Positions 53,540 through 62,274 of a DNA stretch of 64,000 bases are shown here, piece after piece (positions within the stretch are counted from its first letter, which is position 1; each line of letters opens with the position of its first letter). This DNA comes from Spirosoma terrae (GTDB lineage Bacteria; Bacteroidota; Bacteroidia; Cytophagales; Spirosomataceae). The stretch covers positions 248,001 through 312,000 of the forward strand of contig NZ_JAAFZH010000001.1 in NCBI RefSeq assembly GCF_010435915.1, given 5' to 3'. Made by a program: the position numbers and the translations under genes. The notes under the pieces were generated by a model. That model did no database searches. It was given only the letters and a program-made list of their open reading frames with translations, and had not been told where the DNA came from.

Positions 53540-54178
53540 TTAATCCATCGGACTAATCCAGGGAGTCCGATGGTAAATAGTTGTTTTCGGGGTGTCTTGA
53601 AAGAAGCGCTCCAGAAATTCGCCGTAATGAGAAAAGAATAGATTATTAATCCGGACAATAGTGCCGTCTGTCAGGTAAAAAAGCAAATAGCCATAGCCGT
53701 AAAGAGGTTCTTTAGGGTTATCGCTTTTGCGGAGATGTGATTCAATCTGCGTTACGTTTTCTGGCGTGATTGTGGCTATCTGGTCTGGGCTTTCGACGTG
53801 AATGCTGGGGTCGAATGGGTTGAGAGTGAGTTGCACATCTCGGGTAATGGTCCAATATTGCCAATCGACATAAAAGACAAAAAGTAGATAAATCGCAAAG
53901 CCAAAAAAGAAAAGAGCGGGCAGGAAAATCAGCGGATTGTGCAGCCGTGTCGCTTCTGTAAAAATAATTTTGCTTAACAGAAGCATCATTATAAACATGA
54001 CGACAAGCATGATTTTATAGAATGCTACAAAATAGTGCTCCCACAGAATTTCATAAGTCCGCTCGCGATAGAGTGGAGAGTTTTCTCCGATTGTATCATC
54101 GGTATAACGGATCATCCTGTAAATGAACCAGATGAACGGAATAAATAGAGCTGCCAGTACGAACAATGCACGTTCCAT
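53540..54178 (-). CDS. Hypothetical membrane protein (PH-like)
   Basis: A 212-residue inner membrane protein with one N-terminal helix and a pair of helices about residues 55-110. The last third (about 120-212) is a soluble beta domain resembling bacterial PH-like modules, with the segment PENVTQIESHLRKSD. No family name recognised. Four bases separate it from the next gene, so they are co-transcribed. Confidence 0.6.
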   Translation of the reverse strand: MERALFVLAALFIPFIWFIYRMIRYTDDTIGENSPLYRERTYEILWEHYFVAFYKIMLVVMFIMMLLLSKIIFTEATRLHNPLIFLPALFFFGFAIYLLFVFYVDWQYWTITRDVQLTLNPFDPSIHVESPDQIATITPENVTQIESHLRKSDNPKEPLYGYGYLLFYLTDGTIVRINNLFFSHYGEFLERFFQDTPKTTIYHRTPWISPMD

Positions 54179-54182
54179 AAGG

Positions 54183-54650
54183 CTAAAAGACAGCCTGATG
54201 CGTAATTTCTACTCGAATGGTTGACTGACGGTTTTTCTGTACGTTGACCGGAAAAATGTTGTTCTGCGTGTCCGATACGTTGGCGTATAGCCCTTTGGGT
54301 TCCTGAACAATAACCGAATAGCGCCCGGCAGGTAAACTCACGCAAAACGTACCATCTTTCTCTGTTCGTAAGGTTTTTACGGGTTTCGCTTCGCGTACCG
54401 ACGTAATGAATCCATTATCGCCAGCCTCAACCTGGCTCAGATTTAAAAGCGGGAAAATAAGTACTTCTCGCTCAACGGGCGTACCGCTCCCATTCTTTTT
54501 ACCAGGCCCAGGCATGAAGTTGCCGCGTTTTTCTACGACGGTTCCGCAGATGCCTTGTTTAAGCGCTTTAAGACTTTTTTGCTTTTGCGCCGTACACGAA
54601 GCGAAAAAACTAAATAAGCTAAAAAGCACAAATGCGTATGAACGATGCAT
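54183..54650 (-). CDS. Hypothetical lipoprotein with carboxypeptidase-regulatory-like domain
   Basis: A 155-residue lipoprotein. The leader and lipobox FFASC are clear. The body (about 35-145) has the beta-sandwich pattern TEKDGTFCVSLPAGRYSVIV typical of transthyretin/CarboxypepD_reg-like domains, which often bind or stabilise partners in the Bacteroidota envelope. It pairs with the membrane protein 4 bases downstream. Confidence 0.65.
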   Translation of the reverse strand: MHRSYAFVLFSLFSFFASCTAQKQKSLKALKQGICGTVVEKRGNFMPGPGKKNGSGTPVEREVLIFPLLNLSQVEAGDNGFITSVREAKPVKTLRTEKDGTFCVSLPAGRYSVIVQEPKGLYANVSDTQNNIFPVNVQKNRQSTIRVEITHQAVF

Positions 54651-54697
54651 AGTTTTCTGATATAAACCAGCTAAGCAGTCCTATAGTATGTATTGTA

Positions 54698-55654
54698 TCA
54701 CTTCTTAAAAAACGAATCGACAAACTCCATTTTGTTGAAGGTTTGTAAATCGTCTATCCGTTCGCCTACACCGATATATTTGACGGGGATCTTGAATTGA
54801 TCCGAAATGCCGATCACTACGCCACCTTTGGCCGTTCCGTCCAGCTTTGTAATGGCCAGAGCAGATACTTCGGTTGCTTTGGTAAACTCCGTAGCCTGGA
54901 TAAATGCGTTTTGGCCCGTTGATCCGTCGAGAACGAGCAATACTTCGTGGGGTGCTTCGGGAGTAACCTTTTGCATAACCCGTTTGATTTTTGTGAGCTC
55001 GTTCATCAGGTTGACTTTGGTGTGCAAACGACCGGCTGTGTCGATAATCACTACGTCGGCCTCCATATCAACCGCTTTTTTGACAGCATCGAAGGCAACG
55101 GCCGAAGGGTCAGTATTCATGCCGTGTGAAATAACGGGAACCCCCACGCGATCGCCCCAGAGTTTGAGCTGATCGACGGCTGCCGCCCGGAACGTATCAC
55201 CGGCTCCAAGAACAACTTTCTTTCCGCGTTTATGAAACTGGGCCGCCAGTTTGCCAATCGTTGTGGTTTTGCCAACGCCATTGACCCCAACAACCATAAT
55301 GACGTATGGCTTTTTATTAGCTGGTAGTTCAAAATCGTCGGCTACGTCGCTGGTATTGCTGTCGGAAAGCAAACCTGCAATTTCCTCGCGAAGGATACGA
55401 TCCAGTTCATCGGTACCCATATATTTGTCGCGGGCAACCCGTTCCTCAATACGACGAATTATTTTAACGGTCGTTTCAACGCCTACGTCCGAGGAGATAA
55501 GCACGTTTTCTACTTCGTCCAACACTTCTTCGTCAACAGTAGATTTTCCGACAACTGCCCGACCCAGTTTCGAGAAAAAGCTATCTTTTGTTTTCTCAAG
55601 ACCTTTGTCGAGAGTTTCTTTTTTTTCTTTCGAGAAAAAACCAAATAGAGCCAT
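54698..55654 (-). CDS. ftsY: Signal recognition particle receptor FtsY
   Basis: A 318-residue SRP-type GTPase. Short N-terminal acidic region, then the NG domain: GVNGVGKTTTIGKLA (G1), DTFRAAAVDQL, DTAGR (G3) and TKLDGTAKGG (G4). FtsY docks SRP-bound ribosomes at the membrane. ATG at 55654 (MALFGFFSKEKKE) is the normal start; the earlier ATG at 55663 is disfavoured. A terminator separates it from the upstream DUF4295 gene. Confidence 0.96.
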   Translation of the reverse strand: MALFGFFSKEKKETLDKGLEKTKDSFFSKLGRAVVGKSTVDEEVLDEVENVLISSDVGVETTVKIIRRIEERVARDKYMGTDELDRILREEIAGLLSDSNTSDVADDFELPANKKPYVIMVVGVNGVGKTTTIGKLAAQFHKRGKKVVLGAGDTFRAAAVDQLKLWGDRVGVPVISHGMNTDPSAVAFDAVKKAVDMEADVVIIDTAGRLHTKVNLMNELTKIKRVMQKVTPEAPHEVLLVLDGSTGQNAFIQATEFTKATEVSALAITKLDGTAKGGVVIGISDQFKIPVKYIGVGERIDDLQTFNKMEFVDSFFKK

Positions 55655-55758
55655 TTTATACAAGAGTTTGTGGCTGGTGATTGGCGCGGGGCCGCTTATG
55701 CGGTTCGATCCAGGGAGTAATTGTTACCAGAATTACGTCTATCCAACAAAGCTATAAC

Positions 55759-55795
55759 AAAAAAAGTCCCACAAAGCCGTTGAAGGCCGTGGGAC
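55759..55795 (-). terminator. Terminator between DUF4295 and ftsY
   Basis: On the minus strand GTCCCAC and GTGGGAC arms are followed by a T7 run, so rpmG-DUF4295 and ftsY are probably separate transcripts or partly coupled. Confidence 0.75.
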
Positions 55796-55829
55796 ACATG
55801 TATTGACGCAGTGAGTTGAGCGGACAAAA

Positions 55830-55985
55830 CTAGCTTTTCAGCGCAGATTGTACTTCGTCAACCGGGACCATTTCTTCTTTGAAGGTGTAAGCACCTGTTT
55901 TAGGCGACTTTACAGCTTTGATGATTTTAGCGAAAGACTTACCGTTGTCTTTCGTTTTCAGGGTTGCAACTACCTTTTTAGCCAT
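55830..55985 (-). CDS. DUF4295 small protein
   Basis: A 51-residue basic protein, MAKKVVATLKTK at the start and KEEMVPVDEVQSALKS at the end. It is the DUF4295 family, found with rpmG in Bacteroidota and probably ribosome-associated by location. Function is not established. Too short to be caught by a simple length filter. Confidence 0.9.
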   Translation of the reverse strand: MAKKVVATLKTKDNGKSFAKIIKAVKSPKTGAYTFKEEMVPVDEVQSALKS

Positions 55986-55990
55986 GTTGG

Positions 55991-56081
55991 TTTATGGTTT
56001 GTTGTCTATGGTTTCTGGTTTTAGTATTCTGACTAAAGTTAAGTCGTCAAACACCTAAACCAAAAACGATAAACCAGAAAC
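55991..56081. repeat. Short dispersed repeat, TTTATGG family (copy 3)
   Basis: GTTTCTGGTTT (56011-56021) and AAACCAGAAAC (56071-56081) perfect 11-base arms. TTTATGGTTTGTTGT (55991-56005) is identical to copy 2. Confidence 0.5.
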
Positions 56082-56266
56082 TATTTAATTTCTTTATGCA
56101 ACGTTACTTTCTTGAGGAACGGATTGTATTTCTTCCGTTCGATACGGGCCGGCGTATTTTTCCGGTTTTTCGTGGTGATGTACCGGGACATGCCGGGTAC
56201 ACCGCTGTCTTTTTGCTCGGTGCATTCCAGAATAACCTGGATTCTATTGGCGCCTTTCTTTGCCAT
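56081..56266 (-). CDS. rpmG: 50S ribosomal protein L33
   Basis: A 61-residue L33. [19 protein letters not shown] begins it and [14 protein letters not shown] ends it. It is the Cys-poor form lacking the CxxC zinc pairs. Promoter TTG-N20-TACCTTTG lies about 30 bases upstream (56327-56297). DUF4295 follows. rpmB, which often neighbours rpmG in this phylum, is not here. Confidence 0.95.
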   Translation of the reverse strand: MAKKGANRIQVILECTEQKDSGVPGMSRYITTKNRKNTPARIERKKYNPFLKKVTLHKEIK

Positions 56267-56296
56267 TGCTGAAGTTCGTTTTCTCGATAAGGAGCG

Positions 56297-56327
56297 CAAA
56301 GGTACAAAATTTCTTTCACTTAGCCAA
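56297..56327 (-). promoter_or_regulatory. Promoter of rpmG-DUF4295
   Basis: TTG (56327-56325), 20 bases, TACCTTTG (56304-56297) on the minus strand. Confidence 0.7.
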
Positions 56328-56382
56328 TACTTGGTAAAGAAAAAGTGATGATTTGTAGTTAGTTAAACAGAGAAACGGGCTT

Positions 56383-56390
56383 TATTTTTG
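56383..56390 (+). promoter_or_regulatory. -7 element of nuoD
   Basis: TATTTTTG about 37 bases before the ATG at 56427. It supports that start over an upstream TTG at 56388. Confidence 0.45.
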
Positions 56391-56426
56391 GCTTTCGGGC
56401 TTTCGCTAGCGACCTTTACGAACAGA

Positions 56427-57647
56427 ATGACCACGCAAACAATCCAATACGAATACGCTCCCGGCCATTTTCGGGCGTCGGAACCGAACGTGTATCGGCC
56501 CGACATGCTGGATGAAGGCGAAATGATTTTGAATATGGGACCGCAGCACCCGTCGACCCACGGTGTTCTGCGGCTTGAAATCGTTACGGACGGTGAAATC
56601 ATTGTCGACGTAGTGCCACACCTCGGTTATTTGCACCGATGCTTCGATAAACATGCCCAGGAGTTGCCGTTTAATCAGACGATTCCGTTCGTGGATCGGC
56701 TCGATTACTTAGCTGCGATGAACTGCGAGCATGCGTTTGTGATGGGGGTTGAGCGAATGCTGGGTATTCAGCATGATATTCCAAAACGAACAGAATATAT
56801 CCGGGTACTCGTTGCTGAGCTAAACCGTATTGCTGCTCATTTTGTCGCTATTGGAACCTACGCCCTTGACATTGGTGCTTATACGCCCTTCTTGTGGCTT
56901 ATGCGCGACCGGGAGCACATTCAGCGTTTGCTGGAATGGGTGAGTGGGGCGCGTATGTTGTATAACTATATCTGGGTGGGCGGTTTGTTCTATGATTTGC
57001 CCATTGGTTTCGAAGAACGTTGCCGGGAGTTTGTAAAGTACCTGAAACCTAAACTAGTTGAGCTACAGCAACTAGTTATTGAAAACGAAATTTTCATTAA
57101 GCGTACGGCAAATGTCGGCGTTTTACCGCTGGCTGTTGCTATCAATTATGGCTGCACTGGCCCCGTACTACGTGGTTCTGGCCTGCGTTATGACCTGCGC
57201 CGTATCGATAACTATTCGGTTTATCCCGAACTGGATTTTGACATCCCGATTGGAACAGGAACCGTAGGAACTGTAGGCGATTGCTGGGACCGCAACAACG
57301 TTCGGGTGAAGGAGTGCCACGAGTCGATCCGCATTGTTGAGCAATGTCTGGATAAACTTACCACAGACTATCGACGCACCCGCGACTATGATCCACAGGC
57401 AGTAGTGCCCAAAAAAATCAGGCCGAAGGCGATGGATTTTTATATCCGGGCCGAAAGTGCGAAAGGCGAACTCGGTTTTTTCTTCCGTACAGACGGCCGA
57501 TCAGACGTACCGCTACGTTGCAAAGCCCGGTCCTGCTCTTTCCATAATCTATCGGTGATTAGTGAAATCAGTAAGGGGGCTATGCTAGCCGACCTGGTCG
57601 CCATTATTGGCTCGATTGATCTTGTAATGGGCGAAGTAGATCGGTAA
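56427..57647 (+). CDS. nuoD: NADH-quinone oxidoreductase subunit D
   Basis: A 406-residue subunit of respiratory complex I, part of the quinone-binding site. NMGPQHPSTHGVLRLE, PHLGYLHRCFDKHAQ, RLDYLAAMNCEHAF and, near the end, MLADLVAIIGSIDLVMGEVDR are highly conserved. It is a standalone nuoD, not fused to nuoC, and no other nuo genes are within 30 kb on either side of the visible window. ATG at 56427 (MTTQTIQYEYAPG) is the chosen start. Confidence 0.95.
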   Translation: MTTQTIQYEYAPGHFRASEPNVYRPDMLDEGEMILNMGPQHPSTHGVLRLEIVTDGEIIVDVVPHLGYLHRCFDKHAQELPFNQTIPFVDRLDYLAAMNCEHAFVMGVERMLGIQHDIPKRTEYIRVLVAELNRIAAHFVAIGTYALDIGAYTPFLWLMRDREHIQRLLEWVSGARMLYNYIWVGGLFYDLPIGFEERCREFVKYLKPKLVELQQLVIENEIFIKRTANVGVLPLAVAINYGCTGPVLRGSGLRYDLRRIDNYSVYPELDFDIPIGTGTVGTVGDCWDRNNVRVKECHESIRIVEQCLDKLTTDYRRTRDYDPQAVVPKKIRPKAMDFYIRAESAKGELGFFFRTDGRSDVPLRCKARSCSFHNLSVISEISKGAMLADLVAIIGSIDLVMGEVDR

Positions 57648-57694
57648 GATAAAACGCTGGCTTAGCTCTGTGTTTGTCTAAACTAGGCCAATCG

Positions 57695-58222
57695 TTATTC
57701 GAGCACCAGTATATCTGGGGTGTTACGTCCTAAGCCGTCATAATCCAGGCCATAACCCAGTACGAATCGATTTTCGATCTCAAAACCAACGTAGTGTAAG
57801 TCAAGCTGTTTTTTGAGGGCTGCCGGTTTGAATAACAACGTAGCAATCGACAATGAGGCTGGATGTTTTTCCTGTAACTGGTCGCAGACTTGCGCGATGG
57901 TGAGTCCTGTATCAACGATGTCTTCTACAACAATTAAATCACGTCCCTCAATCGCTTCAGTTAAGCCTAATATCTGCTTTACTGTGCCGCTCGATTCTGT
58001 GGCATTGTAAGATGCTACGCGGATAAAGGTGATTTCGCAGGGGATAGTCAGGTGCTTGGCGAGGTCAGCCGCAAACAGAAACGCCCCATTCAAGACAACG
58101 ACAATGAGCGGCTGCTTTCCTGCATATTCCTGATTTATTTGGTCGGCCAATTCCTGAATTCGCGCCTGAATGCTTTCGGCCGCAATGAATGGGACGAAGG
58201 TTTTGTCTTTTATGGTTATCAT
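57695..58222 (-). CDS. hpt: Hypoxanthine phosphoribosyltransferase
   Basis: A 175-residue PRTase that salvages hypoxanthine or guanine. The PRPP motif VVEDIVDTGLT and the flexible loop SYNATESSGTV are clear, and FVLGYGLDYDGLGRN is the C-terminal purine-binding segment. ATG at 58222 (MITIKDKTF) is chosen: the promoter at 58272-58242 places the transcription start downstream of an earlier in-frame ATG (58252). Confidence 0.93.
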   Translation of the reverse strand: MITIKDKTFVPFIAAESIQARIQELADQINQEYAGKQPLIVVVLNGAFLFAADLAKHLTIPCEITFIRVASYNATESSGTVKQILGLTEAIEGRDLIVVEDIVDTGLTIAQVCDQLQEKHPASLSIATLLFKPAALKKQLDLHYVGFEIENRFVLGYGLDYDGLGRNTPDILVLE

Positions 58223-58241
58223 ATCAGCGTATGCGTGGCGG

Positions 58242-58272
58242 CAAAGATACATCGAGGACTAAGGGCGGACAA
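58242..58272 (-). promoter_or_regulatory. Promoter of hpt
   Basis: TTG (58272-58270), 20-base spacer, TATCTTTG (58249-58242) on the minus strand. Confidence 0.65.
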
Positions 58273-58358
58273 AAAATCGCCAAAAAATAAGCGAAGGTAA
58301 ACGTACTGCGCTCCGATTACGTTGATACAAAGTAAGAAAGCTAAAGCAACTGTAACGA

Positions 58359-59576
58359 ATGAAAAAACTAGTGTTGACGGTATGGCTTATGGGTTTAGCT
58401 GTAATAGCGAATGCTCAACTATACGATCCGTCGGCGTTTGATAAGAAATACGATGGCTTATTAAAGCACCCTGGGGTGCAGATTGAGTCTGCTGAAGCCA
58501 TCAATCTTATGTATAACTACAAGTTTTATGACGCCGATAAGGAATTTCGGTGGCTAAGACTTCGCTATCCCAAACATCCAATGCCCTACTTTTTGATGGG
58601 CCTGGCTGAGTGGTGGAAAATTGTGCCTAATACAGACGTAACAGATTATGATGATCGCTGTCTGGCTTTGATGGATACAACCATTACGTTGGCCGAAAAG
58701 CTTTACGATAATAGCGAGAATAAGCTCGAACCCGCTTTTTTTCTGGCTGCTGCTTATGCCTTCAAGGGGAGGTTATATTCGGAGCGAAAGAAATGGACTA
58801 AGGCAACATTTGCGGGCAAAAATGCGCTCAAGTATTTTGAAAAATGTAAAGGGAATGCTGATTTCAGCCCCGAGTTGCTATTTGGCGATGGTATGTATGA
58901 CTATTATGCCCAATGGATTCCTGAGAATTATCCGCTATTGAAGCCAATCCTGATGTTTTTTCCGAAAGGAAACAAAGTAAATGGCATCAAAGAGCTTGAA
59001 AAGACAGCTAATACTGCTTTCTATACCCGTGTTGAGGCTCGTTATTTTCTGGTTCAGATTTATAGTATGGAGAACCAGTACGACAAAGCCTATGAATTGT
59101 CGAAGTATATGTCCGAGCAGTACCCAGATAATCCGTTCTTTGAGCGTTACTTTGCCCGGTCAGCATTCGTAACGGGGCGTTTGAATGAAGCGGAGCGGAT
59201 CTCAAAAGATATTCTGGCTAAAATTGAACGAAGCCAGTCGGGCTATGAAGGAGTGAGTGGACGAACAGCGGCCTATATTCTGGCCTATGTTAATCAGTTG
59301 TTCTATAAGAATCCTGCGGAAGCAAAGAAATATTATCAGCAGTCCATTGATTTCGCGAAGCAGACCAATGCGTTGAATGCTGGTTACTATTGGTCGTCGG
59401 TACTGGCACTGGGGAAAATAGCAACTGATGAGAAAAACTACGATCAGGCTCAGACGTATTTCAAAGAAGTAATGGACAAAGCCGATCGGAAATCAAGTCA
59501 GTATAAAGAAGCGAAAAAACTGCTTGATGAGCAGAAGAAATTAAGGCGCGAAGAACGTCGGCGCCGGAGGGAATAA
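58359..59576 (+). CDS. Exported TPR-repeat protein
   Basis: A 405-residue exported protein. The signal peptide (KKLVLTVWLMGLAVIANAQ) is followed by about eight helical TPR-like units, then a basic Arg/Glu-rich C terminus (EQKKLRREERRRRRE). No enzymatic motif. TPR proteins in the periplasm mediate assembly interactions, but no partner is identifiable. Convergent with the Lrp gene across an inverted repeat. Confidence 0.75.
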   Translation: MKKLVLTVWLMGLAVIANAQLYDPSAFDKKYDGLLKHPGVQIESAEAINLMYNYKFYDADKEFRWLRLRYPKHPMPYFLMGLAEWWKIVPNTDVTDYDDRCLALMDTTITLAEKLYDNSENKLEPAFFLAAAYAFKGRLYSERKKWTKATFAGKNALKYFEKCKGNADFSPELLFGDGMYDYYAQWIPENYPLLKPILMFFPKGNKVNGIKELEKTANTAFYTRVEARYFLVQIYSMENQYDKAYELSKYMSEQYPDNPFFERYFARSAFVTGRLNEAERISKDILAKIERSQSGYEGVSGRTAAYILAYVNQLFYKNPAEAKKYYQQSIDFAKQTNALNAGYYWSSVLALGKIATDEKNYDQAQTYFKEVMDKADRKSSQYKEAKKLLDEQKKLRREERRRRRE

Positions 59577-59587
59577 AATCAATTCAA

Positions 59588-59662
59588 TGATAAATTATGA
59601 ATGATAAACGATTGAATAGACGAAGCATTTATCACTCATAATTTATCACTCATAATTTATCA
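59588..59662. repeat. Imperfect inverted/direct repeat between TPR and Lrp genes
   Basis: TGATAAATTATGAATGATAAA (59588-59608) and its inverse TTTATCACTCATAATTTATCA (59628-59648) match at 20 of 21 bases. The string ATCACTCATAATTT repeats directly at 59631 and 59644. May act as a terminator for both genes. Confidence 0.6.
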
Positions 59663-60127
59663 AGGTATTGGAAGCACTTTGCTCTCTTTGAAAGTCGACA
59701 TGATTACCATTGTCTGCGTGCTGGCAACTTCGTCGATTTCATTAATTACATCCAGCATCAACGCCTGGTAAGAGGCAATGTCTTTAGCAATAACTTTCAG
59801 CAGGAAGTCGCCCGAGCCCGTAATGTGGTGGCATTCGATGATTTCAGGGATTTCGTTTGCCCGATTAACAAACGACATCGTTGTTTCCTTTTTGTGGCCC
59901 ACCAACGTAACCATAACAAAGGTTGTTACGCCCAGGCCAACTTTTTCGCGATTTAGCTGAGCGTGGTAGCTCTGAATGATTCCCGATGTTTCAAGCTTTT
60001 TAACGCGCTCCAGAGTAGGGGCTGGCGAAAGACCTATTTCTTTCGATAATTGGGCGTTGGTAATTTTAGCGTTGGCCTGGAGAATTTCTAGTACGTTACG
60101 ATCTATTTGATCTAATTTATGGCTCAT
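59660..60127 (-). CDS. Lrp/AsnC-family regulator
   Basis: A 155-residue regulator. The N-terminal winged helix (LDQIDRNVLEILQANAKITNAQ, SPAPTLERVKKLE) is followed by the RAM/AsnC_trans_reg ligand-binding domain, with HHITGSGDFLLKV typical. ATG at 60127 is the family start; the earlier frame from 60169 begins within the 5' leader. It is autoregulated in many relatives. The promoter at 60292-60262 puts a roughly 130-base leader before it. Confidence 0.9.
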   Translation of the reverse strand: MSHKLDQIDRNVLEILQANAKITNAQLSKEIGLSPAPTLERVKKLETSGIIQSYHAQLNREKVGLGVTTFVMVTLVGHKKETTMSFVNRANEIPEIIECHHITGSGDFLLKVIAKDIASYQALMLDVINEIDEVASTQTMVIMSTFKESKVLPIP

Positions 60128-60261
60128 ACTCAGTTTTGTCTGTGGAAACTTCGTTGCAGGATGTAGCAAAAATACTATCTTTTACACTAAAAAAATCTAA
60201 AAAGATATTGGCATTTTGCAAATTTCAAAAGAATTGTTGCTTTTATTTTAGTTAAGCGGCA

Positions 60262-60292
60262 CAAAATTAAAGGAAATCTCTAAGATGCCAAA
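60262..60292 (-). promoter_or_regulatory. Promoter of the Lrp gene
   Basis: TTTG (60292-60289), 19 bases, TAATTTTG (60269-60262) on the minus strand. The gap 60170-60534 holds no gene that I can support. Confidence 0.65.
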
Positions 60293-60529
60293 TTAGACAT
60301 TTATTGAATGGTGGTATAAATAAATGTTACTAATACGGCGTCAGTGCTTAGGAAACAGGATATTTTGTTGGCGATGTAGATAAAGTAGTGATCGATAATC
60401 AATAGAAAAGCTGTAGACGTTTGGTAAATTATAAAAGTTATTGGTCCCTTTTACAAGAATAATGATGGCCGGATGATTAGATATGCAAAAATCAACGTTC
60501 ATCTAAACGCAGCTCTGCTATACTATCGT

Positions 60530-60537
60530 TATTTTTG
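60530..60537 (+). promoter_or_regulatory. -7 element of the GH10-like lipoprotein gene
   Basis: TATTTTTG about 22 bases before the ATG at 60559. No clear -33 TTG. Confidence 0.4.
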
Positions 60538-60558
60538 ACGATTAACCTGTTTTGTCGA

Positions 60559-62274
60559 ATGCGATCAATCGCCTTTTTAGTTCTGCTCATCGTTTTCTTT
60601 CTGGGAAATAGTTGTCGTCGCCCTCAACCCGTTGTTACAAAAAGACCGCCCGCCCGTGTCGTGAAACCGCCCGTTGCCAAGCCTGTTCCGCAGAAGCCTG
60701 TGGCAGTAAAACCAGAGCCTACCAAACCAATTACAGCTACCATTGTAGCTCCGATTACCCGTATTGATACGCTTGAAGCTGAGGAATTAGTGGATGAAAC
60801 ACCGATCGATAATGGCCCAGTACCTCCTAAACGGGAATTTAGAGCTGTCTGGATTGCAACTATTGACAACATCGACTGGCCCAGCAAAAAAGGATTGCCC
60901 GTTGCCAGCCAGCAACGTGAATTGATTGAGATGTTCGATCAACAACAGCAGATGGGTGTCAATGCGGTGATTGTGCAGATCAGAGCGGCTGCCGATGCCT
61001 TTTATGCTAAAAGTTCGGAGCCCTGGTCTGAGTGGCTGACTGGTCAGCAGGGGTTAGCGCCCAATCCGTTTTACGATCCACTGACGTTTATGATTGAACA
61101 GGCCCACCAGCGGGGAATGGAGTTCCATGCGTGGTTTAATCTTGATCGTGCTACGTTTAGTAAAACAGCCAGTGTTGCACCGACTAATATCGTTTATCGT
61201 AAGCCTGAATGGATACTAACCTACGGCGGGCGCAAACTATTTAATTTAGGTGCTCCGACAGTTCGCACGTATATCGCTGGCATTGTGGCGAACGTAGTGC
61301 GTGAGTATGATATTGACGGTGTTCATTTTGACGACTATTTTTATCCATACGCCGTTCCTGGACAGACACTTCGCGACGACAGTACGTATCAGGCCAATTT
61401 TAATGGCATGAAAAAAGATGACTGGCGTCGTGATAACGTAACGAAACTGGTCACCGAAATCCGTGATTCGATACGTGACAATAAGCCCTGGGTTAAATTT
61501 GGAATAAGCCCGTTTGGCATCTGGAAAAACCGAAGCAACGACGCCGAAGGCTCAGCCACTAACGGTGGGCAATCGTATTATGATCTTTATGCCGATACTC
61601 GAAAATGGGTTCGGGAGGGGTTAATTGATTACATCGTTCCTCAGGTTTATTTCAGTACCGAGTTCAGTAGAGTACCTTATAAAACGCTGGTTGAGTGGTG
61701 GTGTCGTAACGCGGGCAAATGCCATCTATACATTGGTCATGGCGCGTATCGGGTAGGCCGTGGATCGGAACGGGACCCTGGTTGGGGACGTTTTACTGAA
61801 TTCCCCGATCAGATGCGTTATAACCGACAGCAGCAGGCGGTTTTAGGAAGTGTGTTTTTTAGCGCAAAATCGTTAAAAAATAATCCACTAGCCATTCGGG
61901 ATTCTCTTCAAACGAACTTCTATAAGTATCCGGCTCTGGTTCCACCTATGACCTGGCTGGATAGTATTCCACCATTGTCGCCCCGCGATTTGAAAGCCGC
62001 TGATACCGCAGATGGTGTTGAGCTATTCTGGCATCAGCCAGAAGAAGCAGAAGATGGCGACGGTGCCACTTACTACGTAGTGTATCGTTTTGAAGGTCGT
62101 CGTCCTAAATTAAGGCTAAATGATCCGCGTTGTATTATTGCTCAGTGTATGGGTGAATCGACAACGCGTTTCATTGACAAGACGGCTGATCCAAAAAAGA
62201 AATACACGTATGCGGTGACGGCTGTGGACCGACTTCACAACGAAAGCCAGGAAGTTACCGTAAAAGTCCGTTAG
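60559..62274 (+). CDS. GH10-like (GHL10) lipoprotein glycosidase
   Basis: A 571-residue exported lipoprotein (lipobox LGNSC). A Pro/Lys-rich linker (about 25-80) precedes the PF02638 domain, beginning FRAVWIATIDNIDWPSKKG and continuing NAVIVQIRAAADAFY, MEFHAWFNLD, DGVHFDDYFYPY and VPQVYFST. The C-terminal part is a fibronectin-type III-like domain (about 480-571). Catalytic acids are not certain: the family includes amidase- or glycosidase-like members on cell wall glycans. The stop overlaps the ispH stop by three bases. Confidence 0.88.
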   Translation: MRSIAFLVLLIVFFLGNSCRRPQPVVTKRPPARVVKPPVAKPVPQKPVAVKPEPTKPITATIVAPITRIDTLEAEELVDETPIDNGPVPPKREFRAVWIATIDNIDWPSKKGLPVASQQRELIEMFDQQQQMGVNAVIVQIRAAADAFYAKSSEPWSEWLTGQQGLAPNPFYDPLTFMIEQAHQRGMEFHAWFNLDRATFSKTASVAPTNIVYRKPEWILTYGGRKLFNLGAPTVRTYIAGIVANVVREYDIDGVHFDDYFYPYAVPGQTLRDDSTYQANFNGMKKDDWRRDNVTKLVTEIRDSIRDNKPWVKFGISPFGIWKNRSNDAEGSATNGGQSYYDLYADTRKWVREGLIDYIVPQVYFSTEFSRVPYKTLVEWWCRNAGKCHLYIGHGAYRVGRGSERDPGWGRFTEFPDQMRYNRQQQAVLGSVFFSAKSLKNNPLAIRDSLQTNFYKYPALVPPMTWLDSIPPLSPRDLKAADTADGVELFWHQPEEAEDGDGATYYVVYRFEGRRPKLRLNDPRCIIAQCMGESTTRFIDKTADPKKKYTYAVTAVDRLHNESQEVTVKVR

